From Paenimyroides ummariense (lineage in GTDB: Bacteria; Bacteroidota; Bacteroidia; Flavobacteriales; Flavobacteriaceae), in the NCBI RefSeq assembly GCF_900115115.1, contig NZ_FOVI01000001.1:248001-312000 (forward strand): a DNA stretch of 64,000 nucleotides, read 5' to 3'. Shown here piece by piece: positions 25,819 through 35,632 of this stretch. The position numbers and the translations under genes were made by a program. The notes below the pieces were generated by a model. That model was not told the origin of the DNA and made no database searches. It saw nothing but the letters and a program-made list of their open reading frames with translations. Every line of letters starts with the position of its first letter. Within the stretch, counting starts at the first letter, position 1.

Positions 25819-26967
25819 ATGAATAAAGGATTAATTGCTTTGGCATTTGGCGGATTAGCCATTGGTATGACCGAATTTACCATGATGGGAATTTTGCAGG
25901 ATATTGCCAAAGACCAGCAGATTGAAATTACCCAGGCAGCCCATTTTATTGCATTGTATGCATTAGGTGTTGTGGTTGGCGCGCCTATTTTAACCATTTT
26001 TACAGGAAAGATCGCTCCGAAAAAAGTGTTGTTATTATTAATGTTGCTTTTTATAGTTTTTAACGGATTGTTTGCCATTGCGCCAGAATACAGTACTTTG
26101 GCAATTAGCAGATTTATGTCGGGCTTGCCACACGGCGCTTTTTTTGGGGTAGGATCGGTAGTTGCTGCACAATTGGTTCAAAAAGGAAAAGAAGCACAGG
26201 CAATTGCCTTTATGTTCACTGGTATGACCATTGCGAATTTAGCCGGCGTACCGCTTGGCACGTACATTGGGCATCATTATTCGTGGCGAATTACTTACGG
26301 AATCATCGCCGCTTTAGGATTAATTACCATTGCAAGCATCTACTTTTGGTTACCAAATATGAACAACAAAACAAATGGCGATTTAAAACAGCAGCTTTCG
26401 TACTTTAAACAGGCAAAAGCGTGGTTAATTGTTGCTGTTATTTCTATTGGAACAGGTGGTTTGTTTTCGTGGATTACCTACATTTCGCCAATGGTTACAA
26501 AAGTGGGCGGTTTAAATGAAGATCGAGTTCCGTTTATTATGATTTTGGTTGGACTGGGAATGTTCTTCGGGAACATTTTAGGCGGAAAACTGGCAGATAC
26601 CATTTCTCCGACAAAAGCAGCGATTGCTTGTTTTACCACGATGGCACTTACGCTGGTTACGGTTTACTTCACGGCACACATTACATCGTTAGCTTATGTA
26701 ATGGCATTTGTTACGGGAATGGTTGCTTTTACCATTGGATCTCCGTTGCAAATGATGCTGATTACATCGGCAAAAGGATCCGAAAATATTGCAGCTGCAG
26801 CCGGTCAGGCAAGTTTTAACATTGGTAATACTTTAGGAGCTTATTTAGGCGGAATCCCAATCACACTTGGTTATGCCTATAATTCGCCGGTGCTGGTTGG
26901 TGTGGGTATGGCTGGTATTGGTGCGATGCTTGCTACTGTTTATTTGAAGAAATATCTGGAACGATAA
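25819..26967 (+). CDS. MFS transporter, DHA1-type exporter
   Basis: This 382-residue membrane protein has about 12 helices and resembles the AraJ/YdhP-type sugar or drug efflux branch of the major facilitator superfamily. The first-helix segment FGGLAIGMTEFTMMGILQDI, the helix-4 segment SRFMSGLPHGAFFGVGSVVA and the AGVPLGTYIGHHYSWRITY segment are typical of that branch. The substrate is unknown. It is a single-gene unit with no terminator that I can see before the next gene. Confidence 0.92.
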   Translation: MNKGLIALAFGGLAIGMTEFTMMGILQDIAKDQQIEITQAAHFIALYALGVVVGAPILTIFTGKIAPKKVLLLLMLLFIVFNGLFAIAPEYSTLAISRFMSGLPHGAFFGVGSVVAAQLVQKGKEAQAIAFMFTGMTIANLAGVPLGTYIGHHYSWRITYGIIAALGLITIASIYFWLPNMNNKTNGDLKQQLSYFKQAKAWLIVAVISIGTGGLFSWITYISPMVTKVGGLNEDRVPFIMILVGLGMFFGNILGGKLADTISPTKAAIACFTTMALTLVTVYFTAHITSLAYVMAFVTGMVAFTIGSPLQMMLITSAKGSENIAAAAGQASFNIGNTLGAYLGGIPITLGYAYNSPVLVGVGMAGIGAMLATVYLKKYLER

Positions 26968-27098
26968 AATACACTTTTTGTAGAAAAAATAAACATATTT
27001 TGCGTTTTCTGTAATTTAAACACGGTTTAATTAGCGATATATCAGCAGTGGCACAATGCTTGTTTTAAGTTAAGTGTAACAATAATATTTTAAGAGCT

Positions 27099-27473
27099 AT
27101 GAAAAGTATTTTAAAGATTTTCGGAATTTTATGTTTATCAATCTTTGTTTTTACAGCATGTAGTGATGATGACGACCCAGCAAACAACGATTTTTTTGTT
27201 GGCAGATACAACGGTAAAGTAACATTTGCCAACGGCGACGAAAGTAAATCGAACCATAACGGACATGTACAGGTTGTAAAAGTTGGTGATAAATACAACT
27301 TTTTATTTTCGGACAGTATCCCAGATATTACCGGAATTGAAATTGAGAAAAATGATAACACGGCTGTAATGATCGGTTCTAACGAAACACATTACATAAG
27401 AATTACAGCAAGCAAATTAACCATGCTGTATTTAAAAGATGGTGCAACTTGGACAGCAGATGCCAATAGATAA
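27099..27473 (+). CDS. Small secreted lipoprotein
   Basis: This 124-residue protein has a type II signal peptide: hydrophobic LKIFGILCLSIFVF, then lipobox FTAC with Cys21, followed by a run of aspartates (SDDDD), an Asp-rich +2 region that favours surface export in Bacteroidota. The rest is about 100 residues, predicted mainly beta, with no recognised domain. A terminator follows directly, so it is a one-gene unit. Confidence 0.8.
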   Translation: MKSILKIFGILCLSIFVFTACSDDDDPANNDFFVGRYNGKVTFANGDESKSNHNGHVQVVKVGDKYNFLFSDSIPDITGIEIEKNDNTAVMIGSNETHYIRITASKLTMLYLKDGATWTADANR

Positions 27474-27492
27474 AATAAATAGTATTTTTTTT

Positions 27493-27526
27493 AAGAGTCA
27501 TATTTTTTAATATGGCTCTTTTTTTT
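27493..27526 (+). terminator. Terminator of the lipoprotein gene
   Basis: The hairpin AAGAGTCATATT / AATATGGCTCTT (one G-U pair) is followed by eight or more Ts. It rules out a start codon proposed at 27512, which falls inside it. Confidence 0.85.
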
Positions 27527-27583
27527 ATATTTACTCAATTTATTAAGTTATTTTTAACATATTTTCTACTAAACACTACATTT

Positions 27584-30500
27584 ATGAAAAACAGATATTT
27601 AGCTTTTTTGGCTATAATCTCTCTACCTTCATTTGGTCAGAACTATTCGGCTGAAGAGTTTATCTCTACTGGAATCCAACAACATCAAGAGGAGTCTTAT
27701 GATAAAGCAATAGAAACTTTTAAAAAAGTAAACTTAAGTGATCCTAAATATTTAACTGCGCAATATGAAATCATCAATTCACTTGTTGCACAGAAAAATT
27801 TCGAGGAAGCGCTAGTACTTTCTTCCAAACTTTATAATGACAAAAAATTTACTGAACTTCCTGAATTACTTGCATTACATGGAATTGTATTAAGTGAAAA
27901 CAATAAATTGGAAGAAGCTTTAAAAACTTTTGATTTTGGATTGGAACTTCAGCCTCTATCAGCACATTTATTAGCAAATAAGGCAGTTGTGCTTCGCAAA
28001 CAAAACAAGAATCAGGAAGCCTTAGATATTTATAAAAAAATTATTTCTGTTGATCCCACACATACAAGTGCTGTTTACAATTTAGGAATTATGGCTCTTG
28101 AAGACGGTAAAATTGTAGAAGGAAGTATGGCGTTAATGACCTACCTTATGTTTGAACCCCTTACCGGAACATCTGCAAATGCCTTGGTTGCCTTAAATAA
28201 AAAATACCACCAAAACTATTCAAACAAACCAAAATTAAAATATTCCGAATCGGGAGATAATTTTAAAGAGCTAGAAGAATTGTTAAATGCCCAAGTGCAG
28301 TATCACCAAAACTTTTCCTTGAAAATAGGAATTGATGATGTTGCAACAAGAAATATGCAGGCAATAGTTGATTATTTTGAAACACACGAAATAAAAGACG
28401 GCTACTTTGAGAATCAATTTGGTAAAAATTTTAAAGAAATTGCAACTGCCGGTCAAACTAAAAATTATCTTTATTTCTCATTGGCGTCTGTAAGTGCTAA
28501 TTTTGAAAAAGAGTATAATAAAAATGAAAAAGAGTTAAAAAATTATATTGATAATTTTCTAACTACTAAAATTTCAGAGCAATACTTTATAAGTTATCGG
28601 GAAGGTAAGAAATATAAAATCTTTAGAGAAAACAGTGAAAAAGTTATACTACCACTTAATCAGAAAAACGAATTAGAAGGAATTGGTATTGTAGAAAATC
28701 TTTTAGGAACAAAAAAAGCAGATATTACCTACAAAAACAACAACCTTAACGGTATAAAAAATTATTACGATCCGAACGGAAACCTTAGTCTTTCAGAAAA
28801 TTATTTAGATGGAGAAATAACAGGCGCAGTAAAAGATTATATTTTAGACAATAAGCTTATTTTAGATATAGAATCTAAAAACGGTAAAGCAAACGGCAAA
28901 TACACTACTTATTACCCAACATCGGGCAAAAACTGTGAAGGTACTTATGTAGACGATTTTTATGATGGGCTGTCAGAATGCTTTTTCCCAGACGGTACTA
29001 AAAGAATTATTGCTAATTATAAAAATGGTAATTTCAACGGCGAGTACAAACGTTTTAACGAAACCGGAACTTTAGTATTACACACAAACTACACAGAGAA
29101 TGAGATTGATGGTGATTTTCTTGAATATTACGACAACGGCAATTTAAAAGTAGAATCTAAATATATTAAAGGCAAACCTTTAACTTATACAACCTATCAT
29201 CCCAACAAAAAAGTAGAAAACCAAATTACTTATCAAGATCATAAAATTGTTTCCAGCGAGCTTTTTTCTGTTGATGGAAAATTACTTGAAAAAGAAAATT
29301 ATGATGCAAAAGAGAATTTAATTTCTGCAGAAAGCTTTGATGAAAGCGGACATAAATATCAAACACACTTTTTCAAGAATGGAAAATACAGCAATTCAGA
29401 GTTTCAATTTACAAACGCACCTGTCTTAAAAAACAAAGATAAAACGCAGTATCAAAATTACAATGCATTAGGAAACCTTATTGCAGAAGGATCGTTCGAA
29501 AAAAGTAAACCTGTTGGCGAATGGAACTATTATGACGAGTTAGGATATTTAAAAAGTAAAACAACTTTTGACAACGATGGAAATTATCTTAAAGTTGAAG
29601 CATTTTTAAACAACGGTCAAAAAGATTATAAAATTTCTTACAAAGAAAATCTTTACAATGGTTTGTTTGAAGATTTTTGGAACAACAAAATAAAATACAC
29701 ACAATACTATGATGAAAATGGCTTAAACGGTCCGGAAATTTTGTATTACGATAATGGTAAAGTTTATACAAACTCATTTTACGTCAACAATAATTTAGAA
29801 AACGAAAAATATATTTACACTCAAAATCAAAAGCTTTATCGTAAAGATATATTAAGTACTAACTTAACAATGGCTTCTACATTTTATTTGTTAGATACCC
29901 CAATAACTTTTGAATATGCCGATAAAAACGGAAAGTTTACTATTAAAGAAACTTCAGCAATTTCTAAAACGTTTGAACTAAAGAACGGACAATTACACGG
30001 ACCTTCAACAAAGCAAGCAGGTAGTTTAGTGTTAAACAAAGAAAACTATGTAAATAACGTATTGCACGGAAAACAAATTTATAATGCCCCTACCGGCAAA
30101 CCTATTATTGAAACAGATTATTTTACAGGTAAACGCCACGGTATATCTAAGCAATACGATCATTTTGGCAATCCTATTATAAACTCGCAGTTTGAATGGG
30201 GTAAAGAAAACGCGGTAAGAACAGTTTTTATTCCTGGAATAAATAAAAAATCTAACGAAATAAATTTTATTAACGACCAACGCCACGGAACAAATACCAT
30301 TTTTGGAACAAATGGCGAAACACTTGCCGTTATTCATTATTATTATGATACACCAACAGGGTATCAAACGGTAGATAAAAAGGGCAAATTATCAGACAAA
30401 ATACCATTTACAAAAGAAATTAATAAAATTGAATCACATTATAAAAACGGAAATAAGGCATTAGAAATTAATTTGAAAAACTTTTTATACAATGGTGATT

Positions 30501-30787
30501 ACAAGTTAAATTTTGAAGACGGATCTTTAGCATACCATGTTCAATATAATTTCGGCAGATTAAATGGCAGTCAACTTATTAATTACGAAAATGGTCAGCG
30601 TTATATGCAAACATCGTTTATAAATGGTAGACAAGAAGGAAATACCATCTACTTTGATAAAAACGGAGACAAACTGATTGAAGCCAATTATTCTGAAGAT
30701 GAACTTCACGGAAACTATAAAATTTATGAAAACAATAAAATTAAACATAACTATACCCTTGATTCAGATATTTTGGTGGCGCTTTAG
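27584..30787 (+). CDS. Secreted TPR and MORN-variant repeat protein
   Basis: From the ATG at 27584 this is a 1067-residue exported protein with signal peptide MKNRYLAFLAIISLPSFGQN. Residues about 20-220 are tetratricopeptide-like repeats (for example YDKAIETFKKV and NQEALDIYKKIISVDP). From about residue 370 to the end it consists of many MORN/YwqK-type variant repeats, with short units such as NGNFNGEYKRFNETGTL, EIDGDFLEYYDNGNLK and LNGPEILYYDNGKVY. The first gene of a three-gene overlapping unit with two DUF3857 proteins, it is probably periplasmic or attached to the envelope. A frame starting at 27512 is rejected because it begins inside a terminator. Confidence 0.85.
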   Translation: MKNRYLAFLAIISLPSFGQNYSAEEFISTGIQQHQEESYDKAIETFKKVNLSDPKYLTAQYEIINSLVAQKNFEEALVLSSKLYNDKKFTELPELLALHGIVLSENNKLEEALKTFDFGLELQPLSAHLLANKAVVLRKQNKNQEALDIYKKIISVDPTHTSAVYNLGIMALEDGKIVEGSMALMTYLMFEPLTGTSANALVALNKKYHQNYSNKPKLKYSESGDNFKELEELLNAQVQYHQNFSLKIGIDDVATRNMQAIVDYFETHEIKDGYFENQFGKNFKEIATAGQTKNYLYFSLASVSANFEKEYNKNEKELKNYIDNFLTTKISEQYFISYREGKKYKIFRENSEKVILPLNQKNELEGIGIVENLLGTKKADITYKNNNLNGIKNYYDPNGNLSLSENYLDGEITGAVKDYILDNKLILDIESKNGKANGKYTTYYPTSGKNCEGTYVDDFYDGLSECFFPDGTKRIIANYKNGNFNGEYKRFNETGTLVLHTNYTENEIDGDFLEYYDNGNLKVESKYIKGKPLTYTTYHPNKKVENQITYQDHKIVSSELFSVDGKLLEKENYDAKENLISAESFDESGHKYQTHFFKNGKYSNSEFQFTNAPVLKNKDKTQYQNYNALGNLIAEGSFEKSKPVGEWNYYDELGYLKSKTTFDNDGNYLKVEAFLNNGQKDYKISYKENLYNGLFEDFWNNKIKYTQYYDENGLNGPEILYYDNGKVYTNSFYVNNNLENEKYIYTQNQKLYRKDILSTNLTMASTFYLLDTPITFEYADKNGKFTIKETSAISKTFELKNGQLHGPSTKQAGSLVLNKENYVNNVLHGKQIYNAPTGKPIIETDYFTGKRHGISKQYDHFGNPIINSQFEWGKENAVRTVFIPGINKKSNEINFINDQRHGTNTIFGTNGETLAVIHYYYDTPTGYQTVDKKGKLSDKIPFTKEINKIESHYKNGNKALEINLKNFLYNGDYKLNFEDGSLAYHVQYNFGRLNGSQLINYENGQRYMQTSFINGRQEGNTIYFDKNGDKLIEANYSEDELHGNYKIYENNKIKHNYTLDSDILVAL

Positions 30788-32690
30788 CTTAACTGTTTTA
30801 CTGTTATCAGGATTTTTTTGTAATGCACAGCCTGTTTCCAACTTGCAACAAAAATATCCGGGACAATCAGAAATTGTAACAGATTATGTAGAACATTATC
30901 ATATAGATGTCAACAAAAACAATCAGTTGGTTATCTCACAAGACAATCATGAAGAGTCTATGATTATTAGTGACAAAGGTGGATTTAGTGCCGTAGAAAG
31001 CATTGTTTTTTCTGATCTTTCACCAATAAAATCATACGAAGCTTACACGATAAACACTATAAACGGCAAACAGAAAAAAACCGACGTTGCGCATATTGCA
31101 GATAAAAAACTAGACCGCCAAAGTGTTTTTGATAGCGATGTAAAGCTTAAAACCTTTAATTATGCCAATCTAACAAATGGCAGCAAGAAAGTTTTAAAAT
31201 ATAAAATTGAATTTGCTGATCCGTTTTTATTGCATAGATTCATGTTTGCAACAGGTTATGTAAACGAAAAAAGAACCTTAAAAATAAGTCACCCGGAAAC
31301 TGTAAAAATAGATTATAGGTTGTTTAATATTGATAAAAATGCGTTGGATATTAGTACCGAATCTAAAAAAGGCATTACTACCATAACATTAAAAAAGGAA
31401 AACATACCTGCTATGAAAAGCGACGGAGGTGCTGCCGGAAATATGTATGAAACTCCTCACCTTCACTTTTGGATTTCAGAATACAAAACCAAAGATCAAC
31501 TGATACCTGTTTTAGGATCTGTAGATAAACTATATGCGTATTATCACAACTTTATATCAAAAATAAACCAAAAAGAAAGTCATGATTTAAAAGCATTTAC
31601 TTTAGATCTTACAAAAAACTGTACTACCGATGATGAAAAAATGAAAACCATTTTTAAGTGGGTTCAAAAAAACATTAAATATGTAGCGTTTGAAAGTGGT
31701 TATGAAGGCTTTATTCCCAGAGAAGCAACAATGATTTTTGAACGAAAATTTGGAGATTGTAAGGATATGACGAGTATAATTACCGAAATGGCTAAATATG
31801 TGAATGTACCAAATGTAAATTTTACTTGGATTGGCACGCGCGAATTACCTTACACCTATCAGCAACTTCCAACTCCTGCGGTAGATAATCACATGATTGC
31901 TACATATATTAAAGACGGAAAAAAAATATACCTTGATGCAACAGATGCAAATGTGCCATTTGGTATGCCTTCCGGTTTTATTCAAGGTAAAGAAGCGCTT
32001 ATTGCACAAGGCAGTTCGTACATTATAGCAACAGTTCCAGAAGTTGACGCACAATTAAACAACATTACAGACGTAACTGATATTTCATTATCAGAGCAAA
32101 AAATTATTGGCAAAGGCACGTACGCAGCAAACGGTTTAGTTGCAACACAATATCGCAATGTAATTGGCGATAACACGCGCCATAGAAAAGAGTACGTTTT
32201 TTCTTTGTTAGAAAAAGGAAATAACAAGTTTAAGCTTTCTGATTTTACCGAAAAAGATTTCGACAATAATGAGCAACCTTATACCATTACTTATAATTTT
32301 GAATTAGACAATTACATAGTGAGTTCTGGTGACGAAATGTATGTAAACCTTACATTAGATAAACCTTTTCAAAACGATGTTTTTGAGCCTACCCGTTCAC
32401 AAACATTCAGCCACGATTTTTTAAGCAATCAGTCATACCGTGTTACACTAAACATTCCGGAAGGAACCAAAGTAACACATTTACCAGAAAACGCTTCTTT
32501 TTCAAATGATTTAATAGCCTTTAATTTTAGCTATTCTAAAAAAAATAACACGGTAGAACTAAATTACAATATTCAAATAAAACAAATGTTAATTGCACCT
32601 CAGCAATTTGCGTTATGGAACGAATCATTAAAAAGACTAAAAGAAAATTATTTAGAAACCATTATAATCAAAAAAAATGACAAAAATTAA
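30726..32690 (+). CDS. DUF3857/transglutaminase-like protein, intact catalytic triad
   Basis: From the ATG at 30726 this is 654 residues with an N-terminal hydrophobic segment (SLTVLLLSGFFCNAQ) that acts as a signal peptide; it overlaps the previous gene by 62 bases. The N-terminal half is DUF3857-like. A transglutaminase-like domain follows: Cys in FERKFGDCKDMTSII (about residue 345), His in PAVDNHMIATYI, and Asp in KKIYLDATDANV form the expected Cys-His-Asp set. A beta-rich DUF3858-like end follows. Such proteins are presumed peptidases or protein cross-linkers acting in the envelope. Confidence 0.88.
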   Translation: MKTIKLNITIPLIQIFWWRFSLTVLLLSGFFCNAQPVSNLQQKYPGQSEIVTDYVEHYHIDVNKNNQLVISQDNHEESMIISDKGGFSAVESIVFSDLSPIKSYEAYTINTINGKQKKTDVAHIADKKLDRQSVFDSDVKLKTFNYANLTNGSKKVLKYKIEFADPFLLHRFMFATGYVNEKRTLKISHPETVKIDYRLFNIDKNALDISTESKKGITTITLKKENIPAMKSDGGAAGNMYETPHLHFWISEYKTKDQLIPVLGSVDKLYAYYHNFISKINQKESHDLKAFTLDLTKNCTTDDEKMKTIFKWVQKNIKYVAFESGYEGFIPREATMIFERKFGDCKDMTSIITEMAKYVNVPNVNFTWIGTRELPYTYQQLPTPAVDNHMIATYIKDGKKIYLDATDANVPFGMPSGFIQGKEALIAQGSSYIIATVPEVDAQLNNITDVTDISLSEQKIIGKGTYAANGLVATQYRNVIGDNTRHRKEYVFSLLEKGNNKFKLSDFTEKDFDNNEQPYTITYNFELDNYIVSSGDEMYVNLTLDKPFQNDVFEPTRSQTFSHDFLSNQSYRVTLNIPEGTKVTHLPENASFSNDLIAFNFSYSKKNNTVELNYNIQIKQMLIAPQQFALWNESLKRLKENYLETIIIKKNDKN

Positions 32691-34638
32691 AAAAGTACTT
32701 TTAACCCTTTTCATTAGCGTAAGCGTATGGAATGTGCAAGCACAAAAGTTTGAGTTTAAAAACTACGAATTTTCATCGGCAGAATATAAAATAGATCCAA
32801 AATTTCAAAAAGAAGAAGAAATTATTTTAGAACGCCACATTAAATCTGAATTTGTATTTGAAGATAATGCGGCGTCTGAATATCGACTCGTTCACGAAAA
32901 AAAATTAATAAATTCTGATAATGCCATTGAACGTAACAACAAAGTTTACATTCCGGCAGGTATGAACGATAATCTTATTGCCAATAAACTACGTGTTATA
33001 CTTAAAAATGGTAAAATCATTGAGTTGAAACAATCTGATATTAAAGAAGAAATTGACGAACAAAGGCAAACAAAGTATAATTATTTTGCAGTAAACGGTC
33101 TAGAAAAAGGAGCAATTATTGAAAAATTTTACATTATAAAAAAAGAGCCTGAAATTTCGGGTAGCAGCTTAAAATTACAAGGTAGCGAACCTGTTCTAAG
33201 AACCACAGTGGAACTTATCTATCCAGAACGTTTACTATTCACCTCAGCATCGTACAACGGATTTCCTAGTGCCCAAAGCAAGTTAAAAAGCTACAAAGAA
33301 AAAAATTCACTTTTTGTAGAAGCTTTCAATATTCCGTCGGTTCCAGATAACGAGCGTCAAAGTAATATCCTAAAAAACAGTCAACGCTTTAGTTATAAAT
33401 TAGACGAAAATATTTCAACCAATACTAAAAATATTCACAATCATTCCGATTATGCTAAAAGCTTATACGAAGCTTATCACCGTGAACTTTCAAAAGCAGA
33501 AGAAAAAGCGTTAGAAAATTTTGTAAAGAAATTCCAAAAAACATCGGATCCACTTGCTCAAATTCAAAATATCGAAAAAAACATCAAAGAAAACATACAG
33601 TATAACCGTTATTTTTCTGCAAATGAAAATTTAGTAGACATTATTAACAACAAACAAGGAAATCTGTTTGATTTACTAAAACTATACGCCAATGCGTATA
33701 AAAAGATGAATGTTCCTTACGAAATTGTTTTTACTACAGATCGTTTTCAGAATATTTTTGATCCAAATTTTGAATCGTATCTTAATTTTAAAGAAGTACT
33801 TTTCTACTTTCCAACAGCAGATGTTTATGTAGAACCAGGAGCACCAGCCTACAGAACACCAATGTTTGATGACCAATTTGCAGGAAATCATGGTTTGTTT
33901 GTAAAAACAAAAACCTTTGGTGGTATTAAAGTGCCTGTTTCAGAAGTAAAAACAATTGATTTCCCTAAAAATCAAAGTATGTCTGTTATGGATATTCATG
34001 TTGATTTTTCTAACAGTGTTACCGATCCAGCATTGGTTTCAAAAATTAAATTTAATGGTTACGAATCATTAAATTTTCAACCAGCAAAAGATTTTTCTGA
34101 TCCAACAGAATATCAAGAGATGTTAACATACATAGCAAAAAACTATACATTTGAATCAGAAATTGCATCGGTAGAAGCTAAAAATGAAGGATTAGAATTT
34201 GTAGGTAAAGAACATTTTGTGATAGATGTTAAAGCCAATGCAAAAGATTTAATTACCAAAGCCGGCAACAATTACATTTTTAAAGTGGGTGAAGTAATTG
34301 GCAAACAAATGGAAATGTACGAAGAAAAAGAACGTGTTTTTCCTATAGAAATAGACAATCCACATTCGTATGACAGAACCATAACATTAACGCTTCCGGC
34401 AGATTATAAGATTAAAAATCCAGAAGTTTTTAATATGAACCAATCATTAACTTATCAAGGAAAAGTTGTTGCCGATTTCATATCATCGTACGAGATTAAA
34501 GGCAACCAGTTAATTGTAAAAAATACCGAACATTACGAATTTGTAGAACTGCCAGCAAGCGTGTATCCGCAATATCAAAAAATTATAAATGCAGCCGCAG
34601 ATTTTAATAAACTGTCTGTGATATTAGAAAAAAAATAA
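32677..34638 (+). CDS. DUF3857 protein with degenerate transglutaminase-like domain
   Basis: This 653-residue protein has a signal peptide (LLTLFISVSVWNVQAQ), a DUF3857-like N-terminal domain, and a transglutaminase-like middle region. Where its neighbour has GDCKD, this protein has QGNLFDLLKLYANAYKK (about residue 327), so the catalytic cysteine is missing; a GNHGLFVKTK segment keeps the His region. It is probably a non-enzymatic partner or binding module. It overlaps the preceding gene by 14 bases and ends the operon just before a terminator. Confidence 0.85.
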   Translation: MTKIKKVLLTLFISVSVWNVQAQKFEFKNYEFSSAEYKIDPKFQKEEEIILERHIKSEFVFEDNAASEYRLVHEKKLINSDNAIERNNKVYIPAGMNDNLIANKLRVILKNGKIIELKQSDIKEEIDEQRQTKYNYFAVNGLEKGAIIEKFYIIKKEPEISGSSLKLQGSEPVLRTTVELIYPERLLFTSASYNGFPSAQSKLKSYKEKNSLFVEAFNIPSVPDNERQSNILKNSQRFSYKLDENISTNTKNIHNHSDYAKSLYEAYHRELSKAEEKALENFVKKFQKTSDPLAQIQNIEKNIKENIQYNRYFSANENLVDIINNKQGNLFDLLKLYANAYKKMNVPYEIVFTTDRFQNIFDPNFESYLNFKEVLFYFPTADVYVEPGAPAYRTPMFDDQFAGNHGLFVKTKTFGGIKVPVSEVKTIDFPKNQSMSVMDIHVDFSNSVTDPALVSKIKFNGYESLNFQPAKDFSDPTEYQEMLTYIAKNYTFESEIASVEAKNEGLEFVGKEHFVIDVKANAKDLITKAGNNYIFKVGEVIGKQMEMYEEKERVFPIEIDNPHSYDRTITLTLPADYKIKNPEVFNMNQSLTYQGKVVADFISSYEIKGNQLIVKNTEHYEFVELPASVYPQYQKIINAAADFNKLSVILEKK

Positions 34639-34641
34639 CAT

Positions 34642-34673
34642 AAAAACCAACCAGTAAAAGGTTGGTTTTTTTT
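34642..34673. terminator. Terminator between convergent genes
   Basis: The hairpin AAAAACCAACC / GGTTGGTTTTT with a 7-base loop is followed by T runs on the plus strand. It serves the DUF3857 operon and probably the convergent minus-strand gene. Confidence 0.85.
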
Positions 34674-35622
34674 ATGATTCAATATTAATTTTGATTGATT
34701 TTAGTAATCGCTTTTCAAAGTCGGAAATAATTTTTTCAGCCCAAAAATTGGCATAAAAATTCATTTTAGAATTCAATAAATAATCGCACGATAAAATAAC
34801 TTTTGTTTTATTGGTATCAACTTCAATCAACTTATAGCTTATTTTTCCAAACTTGAAATAATCACTCTTAACCAAATGAATATCTGTGGGTTGATTTCTT
34901 AAGTGCGATTTATCTAAATGTATCTGAAAACTTACAAATTCATTTTCTATTGATTGGTCAATACTTTCATATAATTTAAAATTGTCTGTGAAATATCCTA
35001 TCCTATATGAATTTTCGCCATCGTTATACATTTTTGAGTTGATTGGTTGTGGGATACCAATGATTTGAAAGAAACCATTGCCGTATTGTTTCTCGTTTAT
35101 GGTTTGAACTTCAAGTAAATTAGGAAAAATATCTGCTCTGTTTTTGTTGATAATGATAGAATGTTCTACCTTAAATTCTTCTGATTTATTCGGAATTAAG
35201 TTTTCAGCAGGATTTAATATCAATGGTAATAAAAAGATCGAATATATCCTTTTGTTATTTATTTTATCCTTCATGTAAGCTCCCAATAAAATACCAACTA
35301 CTCCAGCTGCAATAAAAAAAGGAATTCCTATAATCAATAAGCAAAAAAAATCTTCAAGACCTGTAACCAAGGTGGTAATTAAGAATAAACAGATTGTTAT
35401 GATTGGATACAAAACTAATTTAAGTGGTGATAAATAAAGTTTACTTGACGAAAACATAATAGGAAACAATCCTATTAAAGTAGGAATAATCCAAATAAAA
35501 GTTATACTGTAAACATTATAATATCCGTCTAAATATTCTACATCAGAAATCAGTCTGAATACGAGTCCGTAAATTATTCCCAATATAAACCCAAGGTATT
35601 GAGAAACTGTTTTTATCATCAT
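34672..35622 (-). CDS. Hypothetical protein, membrane region plus C-terminal SRPBCC-like domain
   Basis: This 316-residue protein starts with about four or five transmembrane segments (residues about 8-130). It then has a soluble beta-rich part (residues about 150-316) ending in a long helix (NFYANFWAEKIISDFEKRLL). The layout of this end, beta strands with a final amphipathic helix, resembles the SRPBCC/START-like ligand-binding fold, but the match is by shape only. It lies 10 bases after brnQ and may be co-transcribed. Its DNA is AT-rich. Confidence 0.6.
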   Translation of the reverse strand: MMIKTVSQYLGFILGIIYGLVFRLISDVEYLDGYYNVYSITFIWIIPTLIGLFPIMFSSSKLYLSPLKLVLYPIITICLFLITTLVTGLEDFFCLLIIGIPFFIAAGVVGILLGAYMKDKINNKRIYSIFLLPLILNPAENLIPNKSEEFKVEHSIIINKNRADIFPNLLEVQTINEKQYGNGFFQIIGIPQPINSKMYNDGENSYRIGYFTDNFKLYESIDQSIENEFVSFQIHLDKSHLRNQPTDIHLVKSDYFKFGKISYKLIEVDTNKTKVILSCDYLLNSKMNFYANFWAEKIISDFEKRLLKSIKINIES

Positions 35623-35632
35623 TGCATAAAAT

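Noticed and set aside
26968..27098. A small RNA or gene between the MFS gene and the lipoprotein
   Set aside because: No stable hairpin, T run or coding frame of note was seen.
27512..27583. N-terminal extension of the TPR/MORN protein
   Set aside because: It starts inside the T-rich terminator hairpin of the preceding gene, and the signal peptide begins at 27584.
30678..30725. Longer start of the first DUF3857 protein
   Set aside because: It begins at a TTG deep in the upstream gene; the ATG at 30726 gives a start just before a good signal peptide.
32677..34638. Frameshift as the cause of the missing catalytic cysteine
   Set aside because: The frame is continuous and conserved-looking on both sides, so the cysteine is substituted and not lost by an indel.
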